Source: Tetragonia tetragonoides (Eukaryota > Streptophyta > Magnoliopsida > Caryophyllales > Aizoaceae). Taken from it: a stretch of DNA of 64,000 nt. The notes below the pieces were generated by a model. That model was not told the origin of the DNA. It saw only the letters and a program-made list of their open reading frames with translations, and made no database searches. Shown here one piece after another: positions 1-11,215 of the stretch; the stretch's first letter is position 1; the number at the start of each line of letters is the position of its first letter. Made by a program: the position numbers and the translations under genes. Where the stretch lies: the NCBI GenBank assembly GCA_038025085.1, contig CM076144.1, forward strand, positions 42,257,001 to 42,321,000, written 5' to 3'.

Positions 1-2256
1 TTAAGGAAACCAGTGATTAGATTGTAGTTAGCATGCATCTTAAGTCCATTGATGCTTGAGTAAGAGACCATGACTGAAGACACGCCGTTGATGATTGCGT
101 TATAGTAGCCTGGCATGTGAATACTGAGCAATCCATGAAAGTCTATGACTGTATTGTTTTCATTGATGCCTTTAGTTGTGCCACCATCACCCACATAATG
201 CTTAGCACAAGCAACAACATTTTTCCTGATAGCAAATAGAAAGATGGAAATAACAGAATCAGCTCATTACATCCACACTTCCACAGATAATCATTATGGA
301 AAGTTGGAAACTATTTTTATTCACTGATATTAGTTTCTGCAATTTTCAGAAATCAAGGCATCATTTTTTTCTTTTCCTTTTTTGTGGGGATACTTCTCTT
401 ATCTGGTTAAAAATGAGGAACGTAGTATCGAGAACAGGTTTCAGACTGAGTTCCTACTCAAGGATTTTAGAAATATTCAGAAATCAAGGCATGAATTGCT
501 ATATGACATCAACTTTTTATTTTAATTAGCTTAAGGTTGATTGAAATCGTCACCAGCACACTGATAATGTACTCATATGCCTACAGAATACTGATATTAG
601 GCCTTGTTGGCAGTGTTTGATGCTTTGGTTAACAAGATTGAATCAACTGGGGAAAAACTATCTGCTATTCAACTCAAAAATGGACCAACATTTCTTTTCT
701 TTTCCCCCTTATCCCTTTTGTCCATTTGTTGATTTTAAGAGTTAGGGTGGTCCAGATAAATCATCACACTCACACTGTCACGCTCCTGTCAATCTACCAA
801 AATAGACCATATAAGTTGCTGTTCTTTGACCACTAAAATATTCTGTTCTATCATAAATATATATCAATGCAACGTGTTAAAGGTTTCAGAAAGTAATGTA
901 TCATATTCACATAAAGTATCAGAAGCCAATATGGACCTTCTATGTTTTGATATGTAAGAAAAAAACTGCTGGCAATGATATCAGATCTCTCTAAAGCAAG
1001 ATTTTTTAGCATGAATGTGATTAGGCGTGCAAAAGCTCTTAATATTTAAATGCAATATATGTATTTCACAAGACAGTTAGCAAGGAGAAGTATTCAGACT
1101 ACATCAGATTCTTCCATTTACTTAGCAAATAGACTAGTCATCAAAGTACATGAAGGATCAGATGCTTAAACAAACAAACAAACAAACAAAAAGTTGCGCG
1201 AAAGCACTTACGTGCCAGCAACATAGGGTGTTCCTTTTCTATAATTCTTTGGGGGTTCACCCTGTAAACCTGTTACAATAGGAGTAGTCATTGCTTGGAC
1301 AAGCTTTGGGTCCTCACTATAACTCTCATAACACCTCCCCCATCTGGGATCTCTGCAAACCTGTTAATAAAACAACAATTCAAATTTTGTAAGACTTATC
1401 TCTTCACTAAAATTCAATGTAATAGCTGTTCTCTAAGAGCTGAAAATTCTACGTACAGCGATACAAGGTGCAAAGGTGTAAGGAATGCCGGTAGCTCTAA
1501 CTTCTAGGGCAGTCGCAGCTCCGATTCTCTTAATAAGTTCAGGGTCCCTGATACATTGGAGATTTAAGCATAAAATTTTCAACTTCTACATGAAGTATGT
1601 TTATACAAGAAAGCTAATAAAAGCAATAACCCATTATTTTTAGTTTAGATGCTAAAACTAATAACCAAATTACCTAGTTGCTCCTAAACCTACATTGTGA
1701 GGAAAAATAGTGGCTTTGTAAACATTGCCATGACCATGAACAGCATCAATCCCATAAATCATAGGAATCCCAAGGCGTGTCGAAAGCGCCCCTTTTTGGA
1801 ATTCATTTACCATGTTAATCCATGTCTCAGGTGAGGCCTTTTCAGCTGGTACACTTCCTCCTCCACTTAACACACTCCCTTAAATCAACCAAAAATCAAA
1901 TTTTACATCAACTACAGAGAAAAACAAAAACAAAAAACAAAAAAGATCTTTTTTTTTCTTCTTTTTTTCTTTTGCTGCTAATAGAAAACAACAAGATCTG
2001 GGTAAGAGAAAATATATGCAATTCAATTACCAATGAAGTAATTCTTCATGACTTCAGCAGTGGCATTACTCCTTTCAATTTGAGTCATCTGACCAATCTT
2101 TTCTTCAAGAGTCATACGGCTCATTAGGTCCTTAATCCTAGCAACCAATGGCTGCTTTGGATCTTTGTATTTGACATATTCTGCATTTGTTGTTGATGCC
2201 AAAAAACATGATGATGTCAACAAAATTGCCACCCAAAAGATGGTAAAGTTTGCCAT
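1..2256 (-). CDS. GH3 family beta-D-glucan exohydrolase / beta-glucosidase, 5' half (partial, five exons)
   Basis: This encodes a secreted glycoside hydrolase family 3 enzyme, a family that removes glucose from the non-reducing ends of cell-wall beta-glucans. Exons read on the minus strand are 2256-2031, 1878-1674, 1547-1457, 1360-1212 and 225-1. All junctions are GT-AG and the frame is continuous for about 298 residues; the family is usually about 600-650 residues, so the rest lies left of the window. The start MANFTIF is followed by a hydrophobic signal peptide ending near STTNAE. The next blocks are family-typical: [56 protein letters not shown] and [18 protein letters not shown]. The catalytic nucleophile would be further downstream and is not visible. 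An upstream in-frame ATG (at 2307) lies across the 5' UTR splice acceptor, so I start at 2256. The family call is secure; the exact paralogue and substrate are inferred. Confidence 0.93.
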
Positions 2257-2860
2257 TTTTTTTCCCTCAATAGTTCCCTGAAGATAAATCAATACAATAA
2301 TAAACACTTCAGTTGCAATGCTGATATTTAATGATCATCAAAAATCCAAAACACCCAAAAAAATAAATTCATAAAAATTGAAACTTTTTGTCAATTTTAT
2401 ATCAAACTTGACCAAAAACACTAGGAAAACATAACTGGGTCAGCTATTAAATTGGACAATCTTAATGACCCTAACCCACATTGTCAAGTAAAGTTGCTGT
2501 AATAAGTAAGTAACCCATTAAAAGTTGGTTTGATCCAACATAGAAGTTAAGATTGAGTAAAAAAGAAGAGATCTTTTAGAACAGATTTAAGTTTAGACAA
2601 AGAAGATAAGCATCATTATTAATGCAGCATACTACTAATAATTATAGAAGGAAAAAAAAAAAACCAACATTGAAGTAAATAAGTAATAAAGACAATTAAT
2701 AACATGGTTTCAGATAAGCAAATAGATAAACAAGATCTTATTGTAATTGAGATGAATGCTCAAGAACTTACAGAGATGGAACTAAGAAGAAGATCTTTTT
2801 GTTGCTTCCTGGGTTACACAGGAATACAGGGGAGGAGAGAGAGAAGCTGACTAAAGATGG
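2257..2860 (-). other. 5' UTR of the GH3 gene, with a leader intron
   Basis: A first non-coding exon runs from about 2860 to 2772 and ends at the donor CTCT|GTAAGT. The acceptor ATCTTCAG lies at 2285-2278, and leader exon two runs 2277-2257 into the ATG. The leader intron is therefore 2278-2771 (494 bp). Leader introns are common in plant genes and often raise expression. The transcription start is estimated from the TATA box, not observed. Confidence 0.65.
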
Positions 2861-2887
2861 CACGGGAGGATAATGGGAGGGAGTGTT

Positions 2888-2896
2888 ATTTATATA
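2888..2896 (-). promoter_or_regulatory. TATA box of the GH3 gene
   Basis: The minus strand reads TATATAAAT, about 30 bp upstream of the start of the inferred leader exon. Spacing and sequence fit a plant core promoter. Confidence 0.55.
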
Positions 2897-3041
2897 GAAA
2901 AAAGTGCTTACAGAATTTGAGTAGGATACTCTGTTATTAGTCTTTTCTTATCCTTTGCTTTGAGAGTCCCGAACAAAAAAGGTCAGAAGAGAACTTAATG
3001 ACAAGCATGACATGTGTGATCTGCAAAAATTACTGTATTAG

Positions 3042-3693
3042 ACTATAGCTGGTAAAATTTGATCCGACCCGAGAATTCGACCCATACCGACCCGAAAAAT
3101 TTGGGTCTTGAACAAAGAATTTCAATCCGAAATCCGATACAAACCGAACTCGAAAAACCGACATTTATTGGGTCAAATCAAAACCCGCTCTTGGTCGACC
3201 CGTTGGATTGAGGCTTTCAAAACAAGACATATCAGCATGAGAAAAGTGAATGACAAAAAGTTTCATATCAGAATTTCTTACATATCAACCAATTTTGACA
3301 TATGTAGTTTCAGATTTCTCTTTAATAAAGGTTTTTTAATCCTTGTGGAACGATCTTAACTAATTGTTACATAGGTAGTGGTTTGATACTTCGTATGTAT
3401 TAGTAAAAACATAATAACTTGTAAAAACTTTACGAGATAATTTTTAAGTAGATTAAAACCATATATATTATGTCTAATAACATTATAGTGTGCACCTTTT
3501 TTGTTTTAAAGTTGAAAATTGAATTAATTATGCAATTATAACCTAATTAAAAAATAAATGCACAACCTGTTGGGTTGACCCGAATCCGAATGCTCTGGGT
3601 CATGAACAAGCATTTTCCAATCCGAAACCGAAACGATCCAACCTGTAAATAACCCGACACAAACTGACCCGACCGACCCGTTTACCACCTCTA
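3042..3693. mobile_element. hAT-like non-autonomous DNA element (about 650 bp)
   Basis: The left end reads TAGCTGGTAAAATTTGATCC followed by repeated GACCCGA-type motifs. The right end, read on the minus strand, begins AGAGGTGGTAAACGGGTCGG, also followed by GGGTC repeats. The ends are imperfect inverted repeats of the GGTGGTAAACGGGTCGG type seen on plant hAT elements. GTATTAG occurs at 3035-3041 and again at 3694-3700, fitting an hAT duplication (7 of 8 bases). The interior has no convincing transposase; an 83-codon open frame at 3108 resembles nothing I know. Confidence 0.6.
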
Positions 3694-3710
3694 GTATTAG
3701 TAGTAGAACT

Positions 3711-3770
3711 AGTAGTACGTATTGATGATGATAAAAAAAAAAAAAAAAAAAAAAGTAGTACGTATTGATG
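3711..3770 (+). repeat. 17-bp direct repeats around a bare poly(A) tract
   Basis: AGTAGTACGTATTGATG occurs perfectly at 3711-3727 and 3754-3770. Between the copies are only ATGAT and about 21 A residues. A long perfect target duplication plus a 3' A-tail is what target-primed reverse transcription leaves, so this looks like a LINE- or SINE-mediated insertion that consists of almost nothing but the tail. Confidence 0.7.
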
Positions 3771-3931
3771 TAGGATTAAGTTTCTTTTAAAAAACATTAA
3801 GATGAAGTTGACCTTTGATTAATTTTTACTTTAGTAGATTTGCATGTCATTAATTACCATAAGTCAAGTTTTGTTTCTACTAGGACTAATATAAAAAAAT
3901 ATAAAAAATATATATATATGGACATTGTTAC

Positions 3932-4103
3932 CAGAAAATGTTTCGTTGGGTTGCCAATTAACAAGCATATTGTGTCTGTCTCTCTCATACTTTAATTGCT
4001 ACTTTTTTTTTGAAAATAGAGGAGAGAGATTGTGAGAATTGAAGAAAAATATACACAATATATTTGTGGATTGACAACCCAATAAATAAATGTATCATTC
4101 TCC
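3932..4103. mobile_element. Foldback MITE, copy 1 of 3
   Basis: Two arms of about 60 bp are imperfect inverted complements. The left arm begins AGAAAATGTTTCGTTGGGTT; the right arm read in reverse begins GGGAGAATGATACATTTATT and then GGGTTGTCAA. The centre is CT-rich on one side and GA-rich on the other. Copies with the same layout lie at 11028-11215 and 27431-27613. No coding capacity. Confidence 0.6.
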
Positions 4104-4637
4104 CAGTGTTACTTATCTAGTAATTGAAATATGTAATGAATCTTATCTAAACAAAGAGCATTTGGACCGAAAATATGAGTCGACGTGTGACTCCATTGTC
4201 AATCTGGTCCGCACCAATCCATTCTATATTAAAGTTAGAATCAAATTTTGTAATTGATGGGGTTATTCGTTATCTTATTTGGATTTTAAACTTTCTTAGG
4301 ATCTATTAGAAGTGAATAGTAATAAAATCACTTCCCATATTTTGTCCACGAGGGGGGAAAATGTCAAACAAGTTGATGCAAGATTGCAAAAAGGAAAAAA
4401 AATGTATAGCATACAAATCAGTTTGGTCCCAAAATATTTGTTTTAGTCCTTTTCATGACAATAATATTTTTGATATGGTTCTCAATTTGAAATTTCGGTC
4501 ATGGTTTGGAGTGAGACAAAAGTGCAACCCTAATAATGCTAATACTCAATCTCAATATGAGATGTATCATTTCAACATTGTTTTATTATTTTATATTATT
4601 TGAAACTCAGATTCAAACTTGTGTTTCTACCATTAAA
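4104..4637. other. No gene seen
   Basis: AT-rich intergenic DNA. Two short overlapping open frames around 4361-4721 have no recognisable domains. Confidence 0.6.
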
Positions 4638-5312
4638 GCAGGGGCGGATCTAGTCCGGATTACTAAAATTTCGAGCACTCGATTTTTTTGGAGAATTTTG
4701 CTAAAATACCATACTTTTTGAATTTGTTTTTTTGAAAATTATTGCTTAAATTACCCTAATAACTCAGTTTTGGCATCCATATTATTTAATAATTTAATTT
4801 TGACACCGATATATATTATTTATTTTATAGATCCGCTAGTACTTCAACGCTATGTCATTTTCATATCCATAGATTACTTCAATTCGCAGAATTCTCTTCA
4901 AGAAAGAGTAATTTTCCTTAATTGAGTATGTATATGGAAACTACTTGAGTGACCCACAGTCACCCTCTTCCCTCTTGCTCTCTAAATCACCCCACAAATG
5001 TCCTTATTTTCAAGAAAAATGGGTGAGAGGAGGGATTTTGGGTCATGAGGGTCACTGACCAACCCAATCACTGCCCTAGGTATATATTCATTAGGCTTTG
5101 TAAGAAAAATACTAAGTGTGTCGTATTTATTGGGTTTGTGGTCGCAGTTATTGTGGGGCCGAACATTTTAACCATTTTATCTTCCTAATAAGGGGCTAGC
5201 AGCTTTACTATAAATAGAATTTGGGCTAGTGGCTTAGGGGCTAGGCCCCTGCCCCGCCTCTATTAATATTCGCTCAGCTAGCCCCTGCCCCGCCTCTATT
5301 AATATTCGCTCA
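4638..5312. mobile_element. Probable DNA transposon remnant with GGGGCGGATC end and duplicated right end
   Basis: The left end reads GCAGGGGCGGATCTAG. The right end, read on the minus strand, is AGAGGCGGGGCAGGGGC. These resemble inverted ends of a common plant element. The right terminus occurs twice in tandem: a 37-bp unit at 5240-5276 and a nearly identical 36-bp unit at 5277-5312, both ending TATTAATATTCGCTCA. I could not identify a clean target duplication, and the superfamily is uncertain. Confidence 0.4.
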
Positions 5313-5845
5313 TGCTGATCCTTCACACCCATGTGCTCTTTCACACTAACTTAGAGACATATGTGGAAAACTTGAGTGAAAGATAATCATTCTTAAATAT
5401 CATACCATGCATATTGTACCAGAAATAAAGGACAATTAGAAACATTGGATTATCTACTTTCAAATAGAAAAAGGAATTAATAAGTGTATTTGTGTTAGTG
5501 ATTCAACACTCACATCAATTATCTGAGGTCGAGAATTCGAATTTGGGGAATTAAAACACCACTTAACGAGAGCATATTTATTCAAATGAAAACACTATCC
5601 TCATGGACTAACCGGATATGAATAGAATTGATTGTGCCCCAAACGATCCAGAGTAAACATGTAGTTCAAACAGTAAAAAGAAATCTAAATTTAAGTTTTT
5701 TTTTTTTTGGGACAATGCCAACTTTTTAGTGGGCTCTTCAGCCCGCTGTTGTCAAAAAACGAATTCAAAGATTTGTTTAGCTCCTGAGACGAATAAGGTG
5801 GAGCCTTTTTAAAATTGTCTCCCCCCCTCTCTCGTTCTCTTCCTC

Positions 5846-5885
<40 letters not shown>

Positions 5886-7059
5886 TGAATGTTGTTACTT
5901 GCTAGATTGACACATAAGCATGCCACGTGAGCATAAGGCTTCAAGTTAAATGACATATAATCATTCACACTTAATGGTCCTACATAATTGTACAAAGCAT
6001 TAATTTGACCACTCTCCACTACTTAGTTAGTTCCACTTAACGCTGATGTTGTCATTCATTGAACTTTTTTTAATCCATTGCATTTCACACTTGATGCAGA
6101 TTCATAGTATATTAAAAAACATATTAGATGTATGGTGATCAAAGCTTCTTTCAAGCACCATACTTAGGCTAGAAAATGCTAGGATGACTGCTGAAGTGTT
6201 TTCGTTTCGACAAAATTGGTGTACAGATTCATGGGCAAGTATGTAAGATGCTTTATATTGGGAAGAAAATACACTATGTTTTACAAGTGAGCGTTCATAT
6301 AAGCGAAGCACACTCACATAGCTTAACACATCATCATAATATAATATACATAAATCAATATTAATGCATGAATCTACATTAATATTTGCTCTTCAAAGGT
6401 AATGTGCATGTATTTTGCAAATACATTTCCTATAAATTTTGATAATAATCAAAAAAAAATTATTTTAATAATAATACTCTTTTTTTTTTTTTTTTGTGCG
6501 GATTCATGCATGTTTTAACAATAGAGCTCGCTATATTTGATGAAGTCAAAGTGTACATCGTTACTATTTCAATTCTTGCATTATTTTCTAATGGTAATAT
6601 ATATAGTAGAAATGATGAGTGTATTAGCTTCCAATGACGGGTATACTGTATACATGGTTATTAATTAATTAAACATAATTTAAATGCATCCATTTGAAAC
6701 ATAGGGTATGTTTTCTTTTTTGGACTGGATAATGGAGTAAACTGCAGCAAAAGTAGTAATGGTGGTGGTGACAGTCATTTGGACTGGATATTGGACACTG
6801 GATACACGTGTAAATTGCTACAAAAATATTAAACAAGTTTGAATATACAAAGAATGTTTATATCATGATTAACAATGAATAAAATATTGTATATTTTGGT
6901 ATTTGACCCTACGATTAGTGCAATATTATAGGTTTGATTTGTACAATATTAAGGGAGAGGTGCATAAAATAGGATTTTGTTTCCAAAAATGACATATGTG
7001 AACAATTATTTTTGAAATCTGTACGAATGAAACTATTTTATTTAATATTAGCACACAAA
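5313..7059. other. AT-rich intergenic DNA with an (AT)n microsatellite
   Basis: No gene is recognisable. An (AT)n run of about 32 bp lies at 5851-5882, with T-tracts at 5698-5709 and 6480-6496. The last part may be the body of the Helitron that ends at 7086. Confidence 0.5.
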
Positions 7060-7086
7060 CCGTGCATCGCACGGAAATATAACTAG
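7060..7086 (+). mobile_element. Helitron 3' terminus (hairpin plus CTAG)
   Basis: The hairpin CCGTGCATCGCACGG (7060-7074) is followed after eight bases by CTAG at 7083-7086, with a T next. Plant Helitrons end in a short GC-rich hairpin a few bases before CTRR and insert between A and T. The body would lie to the left, but I could not place its TC start. Confidence 0.55.
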
Positions 7087-10000
7087 TTTTCCTAATAAGT
7101 TAAACAAGGACAAAATCTAGAGGATGAACTTATAGACAGGACAAACAATATTAGAAAATACAGTGTCGGTGGATTGAAATGATAAAACCAGAAGAATATA
7201 AAAATATAAATATGTCGAAGGAAATTTCGAATGGTACCTTTTTTTTTATTAAGTAAGCAATGTTATAATTGAGAGATCCTCATTACGAGGGAGAAATTTT
7301 AAATGGTGCCCTTATGTTATTGAATTCTCCATTTGATTGACTACGAATTTTGAAAATCCACACATATCCATTTTTTTGGGGTAATCCACACAATATCCAT
7401 TTGTCAATCGCTCTTTTGTAGCCACTTGAAGATCTAAAATTTTTGTATAATTAATAGGGTAATCAATTTCACTTTCTCCTTTTACAAAAGGAGGTACGAG
7501 GAGGGAGCAATAGTCCCGTCCATGCAGTAATCTCTCGGAGTTTCAACCACTTGAGGAAGTTCACTTATGTCTTTCGTTAAATTGGTTAATATGACATCGA
7601 GAGGCGGATCTATGTATCGAGTTTAGATCCTCTGCTGTTACAGCAGAAGATCAGTTTCTCTTCTCTCTATCTCTCTATATCTCTCCATATCTCTCCTCCA
7701 ACCCCATAAACCCCCGACCCCTTGCAATCTAATGCCCCCCCCCCCCCCAAAAGAAACTAATCCAATAGTGAAATTACATAGACTACACCTTTGTTGTTCA
7801 TGAAGGAACATCCGAGGATCCTTACCCCTATTTATCCCCTATGTCTATACGCTCGCCTTACTTGTGGAGAAATCTTTTTATAGAATGCTCTTGCTTAAAA
7901 GAAGGAATATATTTTATATTTTGTTTTGGGTGTTGATAGGAATATATTATATCGCTCTTAAAAAGGTAGTATAGTTGGTTGTTAGGTTGGATTTCATAAC
8001 ATAAGTTATGGGTTTAATTTCCACTAAATCTTCTTTGCTGAGCCTATACACATACACGCGAGATTTATCCAATATACACTTTAAGAACAATAGATGTGGA
8101 TTCATCGTATCAAAAAAAAGAAAAAGGAGTAGGAATATTGTAATTTTTACAAGTTGCCCCATTTCCTTAAACAGAATGCATCCTCTTATTAACATCTTTG
8201 AATTTGCTACAAATCTCTTTAAGATACACTGGTAGTAAAAGCATGCCCTTTTTTTTTTTTTTTCTTTTTTTTCTTTTTTCCTACACAATTATCCTTTTTT
8301 TTTTCTCCACGAAAAAAGGAATAGGCAACCACCTATACCTTGACCTAGTTGGGTGTTACCATACTAGCACTTGGCGTTGTAAAATGTCCGGTTTGAGTCA
8401 TAAGTAGTACTTCCATTGGAGATAGAGAGTCCGTCACCACATCAGTACTAATGACTTGCTTGAACGAATTGTCTATAACCTTACGAGGGTCCAACTCTAA
8501 GCTCTAACCCATTCATCAAGCATTACTAATGCGAAAATTTTTAAGTTATATCAAAATTCTTACTCCTAACCTTAAACAAGTAGACATATATTAAATCTCA
8601 ACCACTATACTACCAATAATGTGTTTCAAGTGGTTGTCATTATAAGCTCCAGAGCTGCCCTACTTGCCTACTCCATGTTCCAACCGTTTTTTGGCGACCA
8701 CATGAAGGCACTTTGTAGTTGTAGCCTCAATCGTTGGCGGCCTTACATATGTACTAGCATTTTGATCCGTGCGGTGCTCGGAATTAACTATATAAATTGA
8801 ACCAAGAATATTCATTTTAAACATTTGGTCGATATGTGATTCATGTTTCAACTAAAAAAAACATATTAAGAACTCCCTTTTCATATTTTTGTTGCTGAAT
8901 GGATCTTTGAATTCAGTCAAATCAAATTTATATTAGTATAATCGTTAAAAGAATTCTTACAATGTCTTCTCTTTTTACTAAACGACATTCCTAAAACTCT
9001 TTTTGAACTATAAAAATACGCTTTTAGTGAAATAAAAGAATAGAAATTAAAAGCACACATTTAATTAGCTATGACAATCATAAATGAGAAAAAGTACCTA
9101 TTAACATTACTTATTATATCAGATATTTTTAATACTGATAATAAGAAACTACAATGTAAACTTATAATAAGAAACTACAATGTAAACTTACAAAATTTCG
9201 CCTTTGGAATCCATTTTCGTTTTATAGCTTAACCTCTTCGTTTTTGAATGAATGAAATTTCGTTTTTGGTTCAAAAACCATTATGATTTCTTAAGTTTTT
9301 TTTAACAAAATATATAAATAACAATCATGTTTTTTAGGCGATTTATTGTTTTCTTCTTAATCTTTTTGATACAATTTTTTTATTAATTACCAAAACTACT
9401 GATAATACAAAGGTCTATAGATCCTTGCCATGTACTCCTATCCACAAATAAAAAATACAAGTAACATCTTGATCATAATCTCACTGTCTCTTTTCTATAT
9501 AATCTCCAACACATTCTCCACCAGACAAACTATCAGTATTTGAATCCTTGAAGGGCTGTAACTTTTTCTCTGCTACTTTAAGCATAGAGAGAGAAAATAT
9601 TTGGCTCATCGTCCATACCATCATAATTCTGAAACTGAAGTTTTTTACGGTAAAAAACATTCGTACATAAAGAAATTACAACAAATTTTAATACCTAGGA
9701 TATTTTACTGAAAGGGAATTGAAAGGGTGATCCAAAAAAAAAAAAGGGACTGAAAGACAGGTTTACCAGTTTCATCGCTCATACTCAAAAACAACCGTAC
9801 AATGATAGACACCTTCAACAACACAATAAAACATTTGCCAAGAAATTCACACAACCGCCAATCAAATTAAAAAGCATATAATGTAAGTTCAAAGTGTTGA
9901 ATTGTTATCGCCATTTTCCATCTTTCATTGGATATTTACCTTCTTCTAATCATTTGAACAACATTTCAATAATTACAACTGCTTCATGTAGACTCTGTTT

Positions 10001-11027
10001 AGGGAAAAGTGGAAGAACATATAACAAATTAACAATGATTAACTGAAGTGATGATTGCAAACATGCTTGTTCTCGAATAAATCATCTTATACATCATATT
10101 GGTAAGATATATTAATTTGCCAATAAAATGAATTTAAAAGATATTGATCATTTGACTCACTTGATTTTTTTGAGGAAAAATGAATCAATTCAATACCAAT
10201 CTGATGCATTGTTTAAGTCCAAAATTTTAATAGTTACTCTATATTCTGATCTGATGCTATTTTCTAGACCAAAGGATTACACAAAAATTTAAATTTTGAA
10301 ACATAAATGAAAAAAGTAATAGAAGAAGAACCCTAATACTTGTTGAACCAATTCTCATAGTGACCAACATAATTAGCAACTTCCAGTAAAGTATTTCTCA
10401 AAAACCTATAGCCTGCAAGAAAGAAGAAAAAAAAAATAGAAAGCGGCCATCAAAATTTTGCACGGTTTAATATTTGAGAAATTTGAAAAGCTCCAAGACT
10501 CATTGGCTCTGGAAGGCAGACACAGGAAATGATACATTTCCCAGTTTTCCAGCCTTTGGAGATCCCATTTTAATTAATGGGAAAAAAAGTCATGTAGCTC
10601 CATTTCACCAAGTATACACGAGGAGAAGATATCTATTTGTAACAAACCACTTCATTGCTCATCAAATACTGAATAGGTAGTTGGGGTAGTTTGCTCATCA
10701 AATAGGTAAATGCATGAATAATTAATTAATGTTTAGAATGAAAAGTTAGCATTTCATCTATAATTTTGGATTATATTGGAAAACTATTTCGTTCGGCAAT
10801 TCTTGAAAGCTGTTTATTGTTGAATATATATGAGTACATACATACGTATTACTATCTCTTGAAAGACAAGAAATTTGGGAAATAAAAATAGAAAACACCC
10901 CCAAGCTGCTTAATTTTTGAAAGCTGTTTAATGTTGAATATATGTACCTCTAGACTTCATCAAAAACAATGTATTCCGCGTTAATATATTAATTTGAATG
11001 AAAATTATAGATGATAAAATCATAAAA
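7087..11027. other. Gene-poor AT-rich DNA
   Basis: No protein-coding gene is supported. Visible are a C-run near 7735-7749, T-rich tracts at 8250-8303, a perfect 26-bp tandem duplication (listed separately) and A-runs near 9737. The short open frames here lack recognisable domains. Confidence 0.55.
9138..9189. repeat. Perfect 26-bp tandem duplication
   Basis: Units 9138-9163 and 9164-9189 are identical, beginning ATAATAAGAAACTACAATGT. This looks like a slippage or repair duplication, with no sign of function. Confidence 0.85.
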
Positions 11028-11215
11028 TTGAAAAATGTTTAATTGACCCATTGGATTGGCCACCCACTAATCTATTGTACGTGTTTATATCTCTCCTACT
11101 TTAATTGCTTCTTTTTGAAAATATAGATGAGAGATTGTGAGAATACATGCCAAAGAGAGATACACACAATAAGTTAGTGGGTTGTCAACCTAATAGATAA
11201 ATGAATCATTCTCCG
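11028..11215. mobile_element. Foldback MITE, copy 2 of 3
   Basis: The left arm contains AAAATGTTTAATTGACCCAT and GGCCACCCACTAATC. The right arm, read in reverse, contains GGAGAATGATTCATTTATCT and GACAACCCACTAAC. It has the same architecture and CT/GA-rich centre as the copies at 3932 and 27431. Confidence 0.6.

Noticed and set aside
9138..9189. Start of a CRISPR-like or satellite array
   Set aside because: Only two directly adjacent units without spacers, in a plant nuclear context.
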